A program made the translations under genes and the position numbers. From contig CANMUM010000004.1 of the NCBI GenBank assembly GCA_947501025.1, forward strand, positions 1 through 64,000: a stretch of 64,000 nucleotides of DNA. The letters are read 5' to 3'. Positions 1 through 9,528 of the stretch are shown piece after piece. The notes under the pieces are model-generated. The model ran no database searches. It was not told the origin of the DNA and was given only the letters and a program-made list of their open reading frames with translations. Positions within the stretch are counted from its first letter, which is position 1. Every line of letters begins with the position of its first letter. This DNA is from an uncultured Paracoccaceae bacterium (GTDB taxonomy: Bacteria > Pseudomonadota > Alphaproteobacteria > Rhodobacterales > Rhodobacteraceae).

Positions 1-19
1 ACGCATACCCCACTGCCTA

Positions 20-403
20 ATGTCAATTTCAATGCAGGCAATGACCGTGGAGATGGCGGGGGCAGAAGGCGCCGGCGACGAAATTGATGATCGTGAAATT
101 GACCAAATCACAATAAGCTTTAGTAAAATTGCAAAACGCGAAATCGAGAAAGAGGACATTGCTGCCAAGATTGAAGCTGCTAAAAATGACACACGCAAGA
201 TTGAGGACTATGTCCGAGAAATCTCAGGAACACTTAATGACAGCGGCAAAGAAATCGTTATTCGCGCCGCAATCGCCGTAGCTAAGGCTGATTGTCATGT
301 TCACCCAGACGAAATTGCTGAAATTAAGGCGCTAGCGTCTGCTATTGATTTGCCCCCAGCATATGCAAAAGGCATCTATGTAGAGGAAGGTATTGCCGCT
401 TAA
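20..403 (+). CDS. TerB-like (tellurite-resistance family) protein, possibly 5'-truncated
   Basis: This is a 127-residue acidic, helical protein without a signal peptide. The segments with DDREI near residue 23 and HPDEIAEI near residue 98 resemble the paired acidic helices of the TerB fold, a domain thought to bind metal at the inner membrane face. The first ATG in the window is at 20, but no ribosome-binding site precedes it and the frame is open to base 2. The true start may therefore lie outside the window. The function of stand-alone TerB proteins in Alphaproteobacteria is not settled, and tellurite resistance itself is not implied. The family call is by general resemblance only. Confidence 0.6.
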   Translation: MSISMQAMTVEMAGAEGAGDEIDDREIDQITISFSKIAKREIEKEDIAAKIEAAKNDTRKIEDYVREISGTLNDSGKEIVIRAAIAVAKADCHVHPDEIAEIKALASAIDLPPAYAKGIYVEEGIAA

Positions 404-553
404 AAATATATTTGGGTTATATTTCAGTATATTGTTTTAAATTGGCTCAGTCGAGGAACAATTGATCAATTATTGTTTTATGAGATGACCTCTAACTCAT
501 GAAGTGTTATATATCTACAAGAATTTATTGCTGCATAAGTCTATTTCCAATGT

Positions 554-1531
554 TCATTGTAAACCTTTAATAAATTCAATCATTGCCTGCGTGGCAAACT
601 GATTTTGATTGGGGCTGAGTGCCGTGCCTGCAATGACATGTTCATTTGGATCATCCTTATCGGTCAGCGTCGGGTGAATGGCAATACTTTCACCTCCCCA
701 ACTTTCTACTATATCACTGGTTGCCTGAGAATCGATAATTTGGTCATCTTCTGAATAGTAAAACAATGCTGGAATTTTAACAGACGCAAAATCAATATCT
801 TCAACATAATCAATGAGCTGCATCATAGGAACGATCGATTTTGTGGGGTAACTTGTTGTCCAATACTGGCCATGAATCTCATTTATGGGCTCCCACGATC
901 GCGTTTCACCCCCAATTAATGGTCCCCATTTATCAAAAAACGCAAGCTTACCAAGTTCTGCCTGCCAGTTTTTGACTTTGAAATTCGGCGCCACGAAGAT
1001 GAGGCCCTTAACGTTCTCCATCAATTCTTTGCGCTCAAGATTTGCCGCAATCAATGTGCCACCCGTTGATGCAGACATCAAAACGACTTCATCGCCAATG
1101 GCTTCTCCGACAGCCAGAGCTTCCTCAAAATCCCTAATCCAGTCATTGACGACAGTTTTACCCATTTCTTCACCTGGCAAACCATGACCAGTTAGGCGCG
1201 TGTAAAACAGATTTGCACCAAGAGCTTTTGCGACGTCATCTGGAACAGGACGAATTTCACCAAGAGATGCAGAAAAACCATGGATATAGACGATTGAAAG
1301 CGGTGTCTTTGTGCTCTTATCATTCGCCCAGATGACTTGTTTTTGCTGACCTTGTTTTATTCCTTCGACATTCTTCTCAGTATTCAAAAAATTATCAAGG
1401 GTCTCCAGCGAAATATCAGCCGTTTCAATATATTCCCATTCAATGCGATCACGTGGCCCAAACTTCAAAAGCAGCCCCAGCGCGAAGACTACAAGGGCAA
1501 AAACAGTTAGCATGCGTTTGATCAATCCCAT
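554..1531 (-). CDS. membrane-anchored alpha/beta hydrolase (lipase/esterase-like)
   Basis: The 325-residue protein begins with one hydrophobic segment (about residues 7-23), so it is probably anchored with its catalytic domain outside the cytoplasm. An HGF motif at about residue 84 fits the oxyanion hole. The nucleophile elbow reads S-A-S-T-G around Ser155, with Ser instead of the usual first Gly. An acid near 263 (SEDDQ) and His298 (NEHVIAG) complete a plausible triad. The 'YIHGFSAS' and 'TGHG' elements recall monoglyceride-lipase/carboxylesterase-type hydrolases, but the substrate cannot be inferred. It is transcribed alone, convergent with the gene at the left edge. Confidence 0.75.
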   Translation of the reverse strand: MGLIKRMLTVFALVVFALGLLLKFGPRDRIEWEYIETADISLETLDNFLNTEKNVEGIKQGQQKQVIWANDKSTKTPLSIVYIHGFSASLGEIRPVPDDVAKALGANLFYTRLTGHGLPGEEMGKTVVNDWIRDFEEALAVGEAIGDEVVLMSASTGGTLIAANLERKELMENVKGLIFVAPNFKVKNWQAELGKLAFFDKWGPLIGGETRSWEPINEIHGQYWTTSYPTKSIVPMMQLIDYVEDIDFASVKIPALFYYSEDDQIIDSQATSDIVESWGGESIAIHPTLTDKDDPNEHVIAGTALSPNQNQFATQAMIEFIKGLQ

Positions 1532-1674
1532 TATATATCCTTTTATGACGAGATTGACCTATAAAGGCAATATGCTCAAGTCGATAATCTCATACAGCAA
1601 AAAATGGCGTCATTCTCAGTTAACGATAAAATTTGGTTGCAACTGGTAAAAATGATAAATTTTATATTAAATAG

Positions 1675-1698
1675 AAAAAACCCCGCCAAATAGCGGGG
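1675..1698 (-). terminator. Rho-independent terminator of the BMP transporter operon
   Basis: A six-base-pair G+C stem (1681-1686 with 1693-1698) encloses a six-base loop and is followed, reading the minus strand, by a run of six T at 1680-1675. It lies 24 bases past the stop of the solute-binding gene. The other flank is also T-rich, so it could act in both directions. Confidence 0.85.
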
Positions 1699-1722
1699 CT
1701 TCTTTTAGCTTAAATTCAAGGC

Positions 1723-2805
1723 TTAATTTGGCAGCTCGCCTTTAATACCTTCCACATAGAAGTCCATGCCAAGAAGTGTGCCATCATCGGCCGTTTCGCC
1801 TTCAGCCAACCAAACTGAGCCGTCTTGTTTGTTGATTGGGCCTGTGAATGGGTGCAATGTGCCTGCAGTAATTGCCTCACGTGCGGCAGTCGCCTCTGCA
1901 GCCACATCCTCTGGAACCTCGGCACCATAAGGCGCCATGTGAACCATTTCGTCCACAAAACCACCCCAAGTATCTGTTGATTCCCAAGTGCCATCGATCA
2001 CTGCTTGAGTGCGAGCGATGTAATAGTCATCCCAATTATCGATGATTGATGTCAATTGCGCCCTAGGGCCAAAACCTGACATATCAGACGCTTGACCGAA
2101 AGCATAAATGCCCTTCTCTTCTGCAATTGTCATCGCTGCTGGGCTATCAGTGTGCTGCATGATGATGTCAACGCCTTGGTCGATCAATGCATTTGCAGCA
2201 TCAGCTTCTTTGCCGGGATCAAACCATGTCGACACCCAAATCACTTCCATTTCCACTTCTGGATTAACTGATTTGGCAGCCAAATATGCCGCGTTGATGC
2301 CGCGTACAACTTCTGGGATTGGGAAAGAAGCGATATAGCCAATTTTGTTAGTTTTCGTCATGCGACCCGCAACAAGACCAAGAACGTGGCGGCCTTCATA
2401 AAAGCGTGATGAATATGTCGACACGTTATCAGCACGTTTAAAACCCGTCGCATGCTCAAATTTTACATCCGGAAATTCAGCCGCCGCTTTGATTGTTGGA
2501 TCCATATAGCCGAAGCTTGTTGTAAAGATCAGATCTGTGCCTGAAGCCGCCATTTGACGCAAAACGCGCTCAGCATCCGCACCCTCTGGAACGCTTTCAA
2601 CATATGTTGTCTCTACAGCATCACCAAATTTTTCTTCAATCGCCTTGCGACCAACATCATGCTGATAGCTCCAGCCAAAATCACCCGTCGGGCCTACATA
2701 GATAAAGCCAACTTTTGTTTTCTCGTCATCTGCGAAGCTGACTGTGCCGAATGTTAGCGCCAATGCAGCCGTTGTTGCAGCAAGTATTGTTCTGCGTTTG
2801 ATCAT
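1723..2805 (-). CDS. BMP family ABC transporter substrate-binding protein
   Basis: This periplasmic solute-binding protein has 360 residues and belongs to the basic membrane protein (BMP/Med/PnrA) family, which binds nucleosides or purines. The start at 2805 is chosen because GGAGAG stands 7 bases upstream and the product then opens with a Sec signal peptide (MIKRRTILAATTAALALTFG) cut after VSFA. There is no lipobox cysteine, unlike spirochaete homologues. The 'VGFIYVGPTGDFGW' opening and the 'ATGFKRADNVSTY' stretch are typical of the family. It is the last gene of a four-gene import operon, 71 bases after the second permease gene. The exact ligand is unknown. Confidence 0.92.
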   Translation of the reverse strand: MIKRRTILAATTAALALTFGTVSFADDEKTKVGFIYVGPTGDFGWSYQHDVGRKAIEEKFGDAVETTYVESVPEGADAERVLRQMAASGTDLIFTTSFGYMDPTIKAAAEFPDVKFEHATGFKRADNVSTYSSRFYEGRHVLGLVAGRMTKTNKIGYIASFPIPEVVRGINAAYLAAKSVNPEVEMEVIWVSTWFDPGKEADAANALIDQGVDIIMQHTDSPAAMTIAEEKGIYAFGQASDMSGFGPRAQLTSIIDNWDDYYIARTQAVIDGTWESTDTWGGFVDEMVHMAPYGAEVPEDVAAEATAAREAITAGTLHPFTGPINKQDGSVWLAEGETADDGTLLGMDFYVEGIKGELPN

Positions 2806-2876
2806 TTTTCTCTCCACTAATAATAACAATTTTAAACTAGCAACACATTGCTTTCATTGCAATTGCAAAACACATT

Positions 2877-3788
2877 TTACGACTTGCCTTGAAATGGTTT
2901 CCCTAAGCTGGCAGGCGCATCAAGATTTTGCGAGCGGCGAGAGATCAGTACAAGGACAAGTATTGTCATCAGATATGGCATCATGGCTAGATATTCAGGG
3001 CGGATATTTAGACCCGTTGTTTGCAAATTAACTTGCGCACTGCCCATCACCCCAAAGAGATAAGCACCAGTCAAAACGCGCCATGGACGCCATGATCCAA
3101 ATACGACAAGTGCAAGCGCAATCCATCCAATACCCGCCGTCATACCTTCGGTCCATTGAGGAACGCGCACAAGCGATATACATGCGCCGCCCAAGCCCGC
3201 CATAAAGCCGCCAAACGCGATAGCCCCAAAGCGAATGATCACCACATTATAGCCAATCGAATGGGCCGCATCATGATTTTCACCAACGGCACGCAGGATT
3301 AATCCAGATTTTGACGAACGCAAAAACCACTGCATCCAAACCACGGAAACAATTGATAATACAACAAAAATTGCACCTGCAAGACTCACATCTTTGAGCG
3401 CATCAAGGAATGTGAGACGAACAGATGAAGGCGGCTTAATTCCGTTAAATGGCTGGCCGATCAAGGCGGCAGCTCCAAGCCCAAACATCGTGAGCGCAAG
3501 CCCTGTTGCCACTTGATTGGTTCGCAAGATTTGCGTTAAAAACGCAAAGATGAGTGACAAGAGAAGGCCTGCGATACCGCCTGATAGAATGCCTAAATAT
3601 GGACTACCTGTCACAACAGATATTGAAAATCCGCCAATCGCGCCCATAATCATCATGCCTTCAACGCCCAAATTAAGAACGCCTGATTTTTCAACGATCA
3701 ACTCACCAATAGCTGCAAGAACGAGAGGCGTTGCCGCGATGATCAGCGCCACAATAAGTTTAATCGGATCGAGTGCTGATAAATCCAT
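2877..3788 (-). CDS. BMP-type ABC transporter permease (second subunit)
   Basis: This 303-residue integral membrane protein has about eight to nine hydrophobic segments. It matches the branched-chain-amino-acid/ribose-type permease fold used by nucleoside importers of the YufQ/NupQ type. The early 'EKSGVLNLGVEGMM' motif is the family hallmark. Its ATG overlaps the stop of the preceding permease as TAATG, indicating translational coupling. With the partner permease it should form the channel for the nucleoside-type solute delivered by the BMP binder. Confidence 0.92.
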   Translation of the reverse strand: MDLSALDPIKLIVALIIAATPLVLAAIGELIVEKSGVLNLGVEGMMIMGAIGGFSISVVTGSPYLGILSGGIAGLLLSLIFAFLTQILRTNQVATGLALTMFGLGAAALIGQPFNGIKPPSSVRLTFLDALKDVSLAGAIFVVLSIVSVVWMQWFLRSSKSGLILRAVGENHDAAHSIGYNVVIIRFGAIAFGGFMAGLGGACISLVRVPQWTEGMTAGIGWIALALVVFGSWRPWRVLTGAYLFGVMGSAQVNLQTTGLNIRPEYLAMMPYLMTILVLVLISRRSQNLDAPASLGKPFQGKS

Positions 3789-4849
3789 TAGCTGCGCTCC
3801 AATTTAAGTTTATATCGACCAAAGATCTCAACACCAAGCAGGAAGAACAGCATCATGCCCTGAATAACCAGAACAGCGGATGATGGAAGCCGCAAGAATG
3901 TTGAAGCCGTTTCACCGCCGATATATGTGATCGCGATCATAAGAGCGGCAAGAATGATTGCCCATGGATTGAGGCGTCCGAGAAATGCCACAATTATCGC
4001 GGTGAAGCCATAATTCGTGCCAAAACTATCCGAAAGCTGACCAACGGGCCCAGAGACTTCCAGCATACCCGCAAGACCAGCAAGCGCCCCACTAATTCCC
4101 AATGCAAAAATGACAATATATTTGCCATTCACACCCGAATATGCCGCCGCTTTGGGCGCAAGCCCCGACACAACAATATCAAGGCCAAGACGGTGGCGCG
4201 CCATGAATATCGCCGCAAAAAATGCGACGACAAATGCAATAATGATGCCGCCATTCACCCGTGTGCGCTCCCAGATGATGGGCAGAAGCGCATCGGCTTG
4301 GAAGCTGCGGGATTTTGGAAAACCTAGCCCCTGTGGATCTTGTAAATAGCCCGACACCATAACGTATAAGATCAGATCGGCCACATAAACGAGCATTAAG
4401 GAAACAAGAATTTCAGAGGTATTGAATCTTACTTTCAAAATCGCTGGAATCATGGCCCATAACAAGCCAAATAGCGCGCCTGAAATCGCCATGAGCGGCA
4501 AAAGAAGGATGCCACCATCTGGATAAAACGCCATTGCAACAGCCGTCGCGCCGATACCCCCCATGATGAACTGCCCTTCTGCACCAATATTCCAAATATT
4601 GGCGCGAAAGCCGATCGCAAGCCCTATTGAAATCAGCAGCAAAGGAGACGCCTTTACCAAAATTTCTGGGCGCGAATAGCTATCAAATAATGGTGAGATG
4701 AAAATCGCCTTTGCCGTTGCCCACGGTTCTTTGCCTAATATCAAAAACAACAACATACTCATTACAAAGGTCAACAAAATTGCGGCAATTGGTAAAAATG
4801 CAGAGAGCCATTTGCTGCCTTCTAGGCGAGGTTCAAAATGTAAGCGCAT
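3788..4849 (-). CDS. BMP-type ABC transporter permease (first subunit)
   Basis: The product is a 353-residue polytopic membrane protein with a cytoplasmic N-terminus and about ten hydrophobic stretches. The 'IWNIGAEGQFIMGG' motif near residue 85 is characteristic of YufP/NupP-like permeases. Its start overlaps the ATPase stop by one base (TAATG), and its own stop overlaps the next permease start in the same way. The three genes are thus a tightly coupled unit encoding the inner-membrane part of a nucleoside-type importer. Confidence 0.92.
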   Translation of the reverse strand: MRLHFEPRLEGSKWLSAFLPIAAILLTFVMSMLLFLILGKEPWATAKAIFISPLFDSYSRPEILVKASPLLLISIGLAIGFRANIWNIGAEGQFIMGGIGATAVAMAFYPDGGILLLPLMAISGALFGLLWAMIPAILKVRFNTSEILVSLMLVYVADLILYVMVSGYLQDPQGLGFPKSRSFQADALLPIIWERTRVNGGIIIAFVVAFFAAIFMARHRLGLDIVVSGLAPKAAAYSGVNGKYIVIFALGISGALAGLAGMLEVSGPVGQLSDSFGTNYGFTAIIVAFLGRLNPWAIILAALMIAITYIGGETASTFLRLPSSAVLVIQGMMLFFLLGVEIFGRYKLKLERS

Positions 4850-6366
4850 TAGAACTCTCCTCCCATCAGACTACCGATTTTTTGCATATCCATGTCTTTC
4901 ATTTGGGATTTTGGCGATAAACGCCCTTCACATAAAACCACCACAGAATCAGCAAGCTCAAAGAGTTCATCAAGGTCCTGAGAAATGACAATTACGGCAG
5001 CACCACCACCTGCAAGTTCGCGCAATGCTTCGCGAATGAAACCCGCGGCTGCTGCATCAACGCCCCATGTGGGTTGATTAACAACAAGCACTTCTGGGTT
5101 TTGCATGATCTCGCGACCCACAACAAATTTCTGTAAATTGCCGCCTGAAAGCGCTGCTGCAGCCACATGGCTTCCAGGGGTTCGAACGTCAAATTTATTA
5201 ATTATATCATTGGCGAATTGTTTGGCCTTCGGCCATTTGATCCAAGACCCATTCGAAAGATTTGCGCGTTTTTGAGCAGTCAAAACTGTATTCTCTACAA
5301 GACTAAGACTTGGTACGGCCGCATGACCAAGACGCTCTTCTGGAGCACCAAGCAGCCCCGCTTCCCGCCGCGCTTTGGTCGAGATATGAGTGACATCCTT
5401 ACCATTAAAATATATTTTTCCGCGATCCATGCGATCTTCGCCTGTAAGTATGGCTAGAAAATCATCTTGGCCATTGCCAGCCACACCTGCCACCCCCAAA
5501 ATCTCACCAGAGCTCACATCAAAATTGATATCACTCAATCGCGCGCCAAAGGCATGGCGTGATGCCATTTCACCACCCTTAACGGATAATTTGATTTCAC
5601 CAATTTGGCCTTTGCGCGGTTTTGGGCGCGCCAAGCTTTCACCGACCATAAGCTCAGCGAGTTCAATTGCCGATTTTTCACGCGGATCACAGCTACCCAC
5701 AACCTCACCACGTCGCAACACCGTTGCATGGTCACAAAGCGCACGAATTTCCTCAAGCTTATGAGAAATATAGAGAATTGAAACACCCTCATCACGCAAT
5801 TTGCGCAAGGTTTCAAAGAGTATATTCACCTCACCCGGGGTCAAAACAGATGTGGGTTCATCCATGATCAAAAGCTTAGGATTTTGCAAAAGACAGCGCA
5901 CAATTTCGACACGCTGACGCTCACCAACCGATAGCTTTCCAACAACTCGATTGGGATCAAGCGGCAATCCATATTCATTTGAAACCTTGATAATATTTTC
6001 GGTAAGCTCAGCACGTGAAGGCGCATTTTCCATGCCTACCTCAATATTTTCAGCCACAGTAAGTGCATCAAATAACGAAAAATGTTGAAACACCATGCCC
6101 ACGCCAAGGGCGCGTGCGATTTGCGGTTTTTCAGGTAAAAATGGCGCCCCCCAAAACACCATATCTCCACTTGTCGGGCGCACAAGACCATACATCATTT
6201 TAACAAGCGTTGATTTTCCCGCGCCATTCTCACCCAAAAGCGCATGAATAGAACCTTTGGCAATCTCAAAACTGACATCATGATTGGCAATGACACCAGG
6301 ATATTGTTTGGTAATATTGTTGATCTCAAAGAGGGGCGTCATTTGGCTCTCATTTTTTGCATTCAT
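4849..6366 (-). CDS. ABC transporter ATP-binding protein, double nucleotide-binding domain (nucleoside/sugar type)
   Basis: The 505-residue ATPase has two fused nucleotide-binding domains. The first is complete: Walker A GENGAGKST, signature LSVGERQR and Walker B LLIMDEPTS. The second is degenerate in its P-loop region (GVAGNGQDD) and Walker B (VVNQPTWG) but keeps LSGGNLQK, as is usual for ribose/nucleoside-type double ATPases. Cytoplasmic, it powers the two downstream permeases. It is the first gene of the importer operon. The ATG at 6366 is used, although another Met at residue 9 (MTPLFEINN) is a possible start. Confidence 0.93.
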   Translation of the reverse strand: MNAKNESQMTPLFEINNITKQYPGVIANHDVSFEIAKGSIHALLGENGAGKSTLVKMMYGLVRPTSGDMVFWGAPFLPEKPQIARALGVGMVFQHFSLFDALTVAENIEVGMENAPSRAELTENIIKVSNEYGLPLDPNRVVGKLSVGERQRVEIVRCLLQNPKLLIMDEPTSVLTPGEVNILFETLRKLRDEGVSILYISHKLEEIRALCDHATVLRRGEVVGSCDPREKSAIELAELMVGESLARPKPRKGQIGEIKLSVKGGEMASRHAFGARLSDINFDVSSGEILGVAGVAGNGQDDFLAILTGEDRMDRGKIYFNGKDVTHISTKARREAGLLGAPEERLGHAAVPSLSLVENTVLTAQKRANLSNGSWIKWPKAKQFANDIINKFDVRTPGSHVAAAALSGGNLQKFVVGREIMQNPEVLVVNQPTWGVDAAAAGFIREALRELAGGGAAVIVISQDLDELFELADSVVVLCEGRLSPKSQMKDMDMQKIGSLMGGEF

Positions 6367-6450
6367 TTCGCCTATCCCAAAGCTTGATATACAAGAATGA
6401 GTATAACCGTGAAAATGACATCGTCAATGCGCCTATCTTGAGATAGATGA

Positions 6451-7044
6451 TTATTTTAAATCACCAAGCGCTGTTTCAAGATCGCCATAACCCGTAAATC
6501 GGCGCTCATAAACCAATCCGAGTTTTTGGGCTCCTATTTGGGCTAGCTGGTCAAGTTCGGGATCATCGGTTTGCGCAAGATAGACAAGCTTTTCATAATT
6601 GCCAAAAATCATATCCCTCAACTCTGGATTCTTATCGAGCCCCATTGGCTTGGTCACAAAAGCATCAAATTGTCGGGCAAGAAAATCAGTAAGGTAGAAA
6701 ACGCGCATCTCGTCATCACCACGCGCCGCAAATTTATCATTGCCATCAAAAAATGAATAACAATGAGGGCCCTTGATCATCTCAACGCCCATCTCCTCAC
6801 AAGCTTTAACCAATTGACCGCCCGTCCCGCAATCGGCATAAGCCACAAAAATTTTGGAAAATTTCTCCTTATTTTCTGCAACAGCTTTACGCACCTCACT
6901 GGTGATTTTATCGGGATGGAGATGCAAAATAGCTGGCAAGCATTGCAATTCCATATGCGCCCAATTGTTCATTTTTTGAAGGGCAATAATTTCGCGCGCA
7001 AGTGCGCCACAAGCCAATATGAGAATTTTATCGTTCACGTCCAT
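6451..7044 (-). CDS. DUF1638 domain protein
   Basis: This 197-residue cytoplasmic protein carries the DUF1638 hallmarks: an early 'ILACGALARE', then 'VAYADCGTGG' and 'GPHCYSFFDG'. DUF1638 genes commonly sit near corrinoid methyltransferase genes, and here a corrinoid protein and a homocysteine methyltransferase lie 1.7-3.6 kb upstream on the same strand. A role linked to corrinoid methyl transfer or its repair is an inference from that association. No enzymatic activity is established for the family as far as I know. It is separated from the BMP operon by 84 bases and could be co-transcribed with it. Confidence 0.85.
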   Translation of the reverse strand: MDVNDKILILACGALAREIIALQKMNNWAHMELQCLPAILHLHPDKITSEVRKAVAENKEKFSKIFVAYADCGTGGQLVKACEEMGVEMIKGPHCYSFFDGNDKFAARGDDEMRVFYLTDFLARQFDAFVTKPMGLDKNPELRDMIFGNYEKLVYLAQTDDPELDQLAQIGAQKLGLVYERRFTGYGDLETALGDLK

Positions 7045-7110
7045 ACGTCCTCACTTAAACTCACTCAACCCGTTCTAAAATGACATTGAGCACCAAAAAC
7101 GGCCAAAAGG

Positions 7111-7995
7111 TCAAGTGAGTTTTTGCAACTGCCTATTTATAGTTGAATGCATCACAGAGATCAAAATACCAACACCAATTAACAGCGAAGCGATGGCTTC
7201 AGACCCTGTAATTGTTTCACCCAAAAGCGCCCAAGCCGCCAGCATTCCAAAGATAGGGATGAGAAGCGCAAATGGAGTTATCACACCTGCTGGAAAGCGA
7301 CCAAGCAATGATGCCCATAAAGTATAGGCAACAATTGTTGAAAGATATGAGTTATAGGCAAGCGACAGCCATCCTTTCATCGTAATGCTTTTTAGCATGC
7401 TCACAAGTTGAACATCTTCGATATAGAACGATAGAAAAAGCATGGGCAATATAGGGACAAGTGATGCGTAAATTGTGAGATGGAAGCGATTGGCATCGCC
7501 TGCAATTTTATAGATCATATTGCCACAAGACCATGAAAAAGCGGCCAATAAAGCGAGCAATAAAGGCAAAATGGGCAAGCCGCCTTCTGCCCGCAATTTA
7601 TAGAAAAACCCAAATCCGATAAAGGCCAGTAAAATGCCCACAAATTGGATATAGCTCAGACGTTCTTTGAAAATCAAAAAGCTCAATATGATCGTGAACA
7701 GAACCTGTGCCTGCATTAAGAGTGATGCAAGCCCTGCTCGCAAGCCAAGTTCAATAGCCAGAAACAAAATCCCAAATTGTACCGTGCAAACAAAAAGACC
7801 AACACCGAGCGTCTTCCACCATTCAATCTTTGGTGGCTTGATAAAAAATATGACAGGAAGGACAACCATGAAGAACCGTAACGATGTGAAAAACATCGGT
7901 GGCATTTCATCAATCCCCCAACGGATCGCTACAAAATTTGTTCCCCATATAAAAACGACAATAAGGATTAAAGCAAAGTCCCTAAGTGAAAGCAA
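7111..7995 (-). CDS. EamA/DMT family transporter
   Basis: This 294-residue protein has ten hydrophobic helices in two EamA repeats (about 10-135 and 150-285). It opens with the 'FIWGTNFVAIRWGID' signature of drug/metabolite transporters. Such proteins export metabolites or import small molecules, and substrate cannot be told from sequence. It lies between DUF1638 and a GST gene on the same strand, 33 bases after the GST gene end region. Confidence 0.88.
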   Translation of the reverse strand: MLSLRDFALILIVVFIWGTNFVAIRWGIDEMPPMFFTSLRFFMVVLPVIFFIKPPKIEWWKTLGVGLFVCTVQFGILFLAIELGLRAGLASLLMQAQVLFTIILSFLIFKERLSYIQFVGILLAFIGFGFFYKLRAEGGLPILPLLLALLAAFSWSCGNMIYKIAGDANRFHLTIYASLVPILPMLFLSFYIEDVQLVSMLKSITMKGWLSLAYNSYLSTIVAYTLWASLLGRFPAGVITPFALLIPIFGMLAAWALLGETITGSEAIASLLIGVGILISVMHSTINRQLQKLT

Positions 7996-8028
7996 AATCT
8001 CATCCTTATCATAAATGTTTATATTGGG

Positions 8029-8631
8029 TTATGCCTCTAAAGCATGTTTGACAGCTTCACGATCTTCCATACGCGCGCGCCATGCTGCAAGTTTAGGGAA
8101 GTCAGAGATATTCACACCATCAACTTCAAACCAATTCGTAATCGCAAAGAGGTGCATATCAGCAATCGAATAAGCACCAAGAAGATAATCGCCATCAAAA
8201 TAATGATCCTCGATATATTGAGCGCTTGCTGACATATTTTCGGTGACTTTAAGTTTGAGCTGCTCTTGAACATTCTCATCATCCGACCAACGCTTGCCAC
8301 GAAATTTCATTGCATGATTGATATGGAATGTAGAGGCAAAATAGCATAGCAACTCGCGCTCTTTGGCCGCTTCATATGCCCCTTGCGGCATAAGATTTAA
8401 ATCAGGAGCAAGACCAGCGACATATTCCAAAATTGCAGGGGTTTCTGAAATGGGCCCCTCTTTGGTGATCAAAAGCGGCACGCGGCCTTTGGGATTTTTG
8501 GCGATATAATCTGGCTTGGTTTGTTCACCCGAAGCCATATCAATTTTGATCAATTTATATGATGCCTTGACCTCTTCCAGAGCGATAAGAACTGCAAATG
8601 CAATTGATCCTTTGCCATAATAAAATTCCAT
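8029..8631 (-). CDS. glutathione S-transferase family protein
   Basis: The 200-residue cytosolic protein has an N-terminal thioredoxin-like domain with 'GRVPLLITKEGPISETPAIL' (cis-Pro and glutathione gamma-glutamyl-binding E-S/T pair) and a C-terminal helical domain with 'YSIADMHLFAI'. The start at 8631 is preferred over a longer frame because GGAG lies about 10 bases upstream and the product then begins directly with the first beta strand (MEFYYGKGS). It is followed by the EamA gene 33 bases downstream. Its substrate is not predictable. Confidence 0.88.
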   Translation of the reverse strand: MEFYYGKGSIAFAVLIALEEVKASYKLIKIDMASGEQTKPDYIAKNPKGRVPLLITKEGPISETPAILEYVAGLAPDLNLMPQGAYEAAKERELLCYFASTFHINHAMKFRGKRWSDDENVQEQLKLKVTENMSASAQYIEDHYFDGDYLLGAYSIADMHLFAITNWFEVDGVNISDFPKLAAWRARMEDREAVKHALEA

Positions 8632-8717
8632 TTTGATAATCTCCGTTGTTATTTCGTTGTGGCAACATTGCGCCCCAATTTCATGAATTGTCAACATAAG
8701 AAAATAACAACGCAAAC

Positions 8718-8742
8718 AAAAAACGCGCCATTGCTAGGCGCG
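8718..8742 (-). terminator. Rho-independent terminator after the corrinoid protein gene
   Basis: The stem CGCGCC/GGCGCG (8724-8729 with 8737-8742) has a seven-base loop and is followed on the minus strand by six T (8723-8718). It separates the corrinoid/homocysteine methyltransferase genes from the GST gene. Confidence 0.85.
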
Positions 8743-8779
8743 CTCATTATGAATTTAATTTCTGAGTATTTTTCGTGAA

Positions 8780-9472
8780 TTAAAGCTGATTATGACGTTT
8801 GCTCATATAATCTTTAGCCGTTTCAACGGCAACAGCAGCATCACGGCAATAACTATTTGCACCAATGGCTTTTGCAAATTCTTCATTGAGCGGCGCTCCC
8901 CCAACAAGCACCACATAATCATCACGAATGCCCTTTTCTTGCATCGTGTCAATAACAACCTTCATATAAGGCATTGTTGTCGTCAAAAGTGCAGACATTC
9001 CTAAAATATCGGCTTTTTCTTTTTCAACTGCATTGAGGTAATCATCAACCGAATTATTGATACCAAGATCAATAATTTCAAAGCCCGCGCCCTCCATCAT
9101 CATCGCTACAAGGTTCTTACCAATATCGTGGATATCACCTTTAACCGTCCCGATAACCATCTTGCCCATGCGAGGGGCTCCACTTTCAACAAGCAAAGGT
9201 TTCAAAATAAACATACCAGCCTTCATCGCATTCGCAGCAAGCAGCACTTCAGGAACAAATAAAATACCATCACGAAAATCAATACCAACAATACGCATGC
9301 CTTCAACAAGGGCTTTTGTAAGTATATCATAAGGCTGCCATTTGCGCTCGAGCAATATGTGTACAGCTTCTTCGATTTCCTCTTTGAGGCCATCATAAAG
9401 ATCGTCATGCATTTGTGCGACAAGATCGTCATCACTAAGCTCTGCTAGGATAATTTCGTCTTCATCTGCCAT
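8780..9472 (-). CDS. corrinoid (B12-binding) protein, methyltransferase carrier
   Basis: The 230-residue cytosolic protein has a B12-binding cap domain (about residues 15-100) followed by a Rossmann-like cobalamin domain. The latter has the lower-ligand motif DIHDIGKN (DxHxxG, near residue 112) and 'GMSALLTTTM'. It resembles MtbC/MetH-type corrinoid carriers that shuttle a methyl group between a donor methyltransferase and an acceptor enzyme. The homocysteine methyltransferase gene lies 177 bases upstream, suggesting homocysteine as acceptor. The acidic N-terminus (DEDEIILAELSDDD) is typical. The donor methyltransferase is not in the window. Confidence 0.93.
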   Translation of the reverse strand: MADEDEIILAELSDDDLVAQMHDDLYDGLKEEIEEAVHILLERKWQPYDILTKALVEGMRIVGIDFRDGILFVPEVLLAANAMKAGMFILKPLLVESGAPRMGKMVIGTVKGDIHDIGKNLVAMMMEGAGFEIIDLGINNSVDDYLNAVEKEKADILGMSALLTTTMPYMKVVIDTMQEKGIRDDYVVLVGGAPLNEEFAKAIGANSYCRDAAVAVETAKDYMSKRHNQL

Positions 9473-9528
9473 TGTAAACCTCTGAAAATGATTTCTTTGT
9501 TGTTAATTACTAGCCAAAAATTTAAAAT

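Noticed and set aside
554-1531. Alpha/beta hydrolase as a pseudogene because of the altered GxSxG motif
   Set aside because: The frame is intact with plausible Asp and His, and SxSxG variants occur in active hydrolases.
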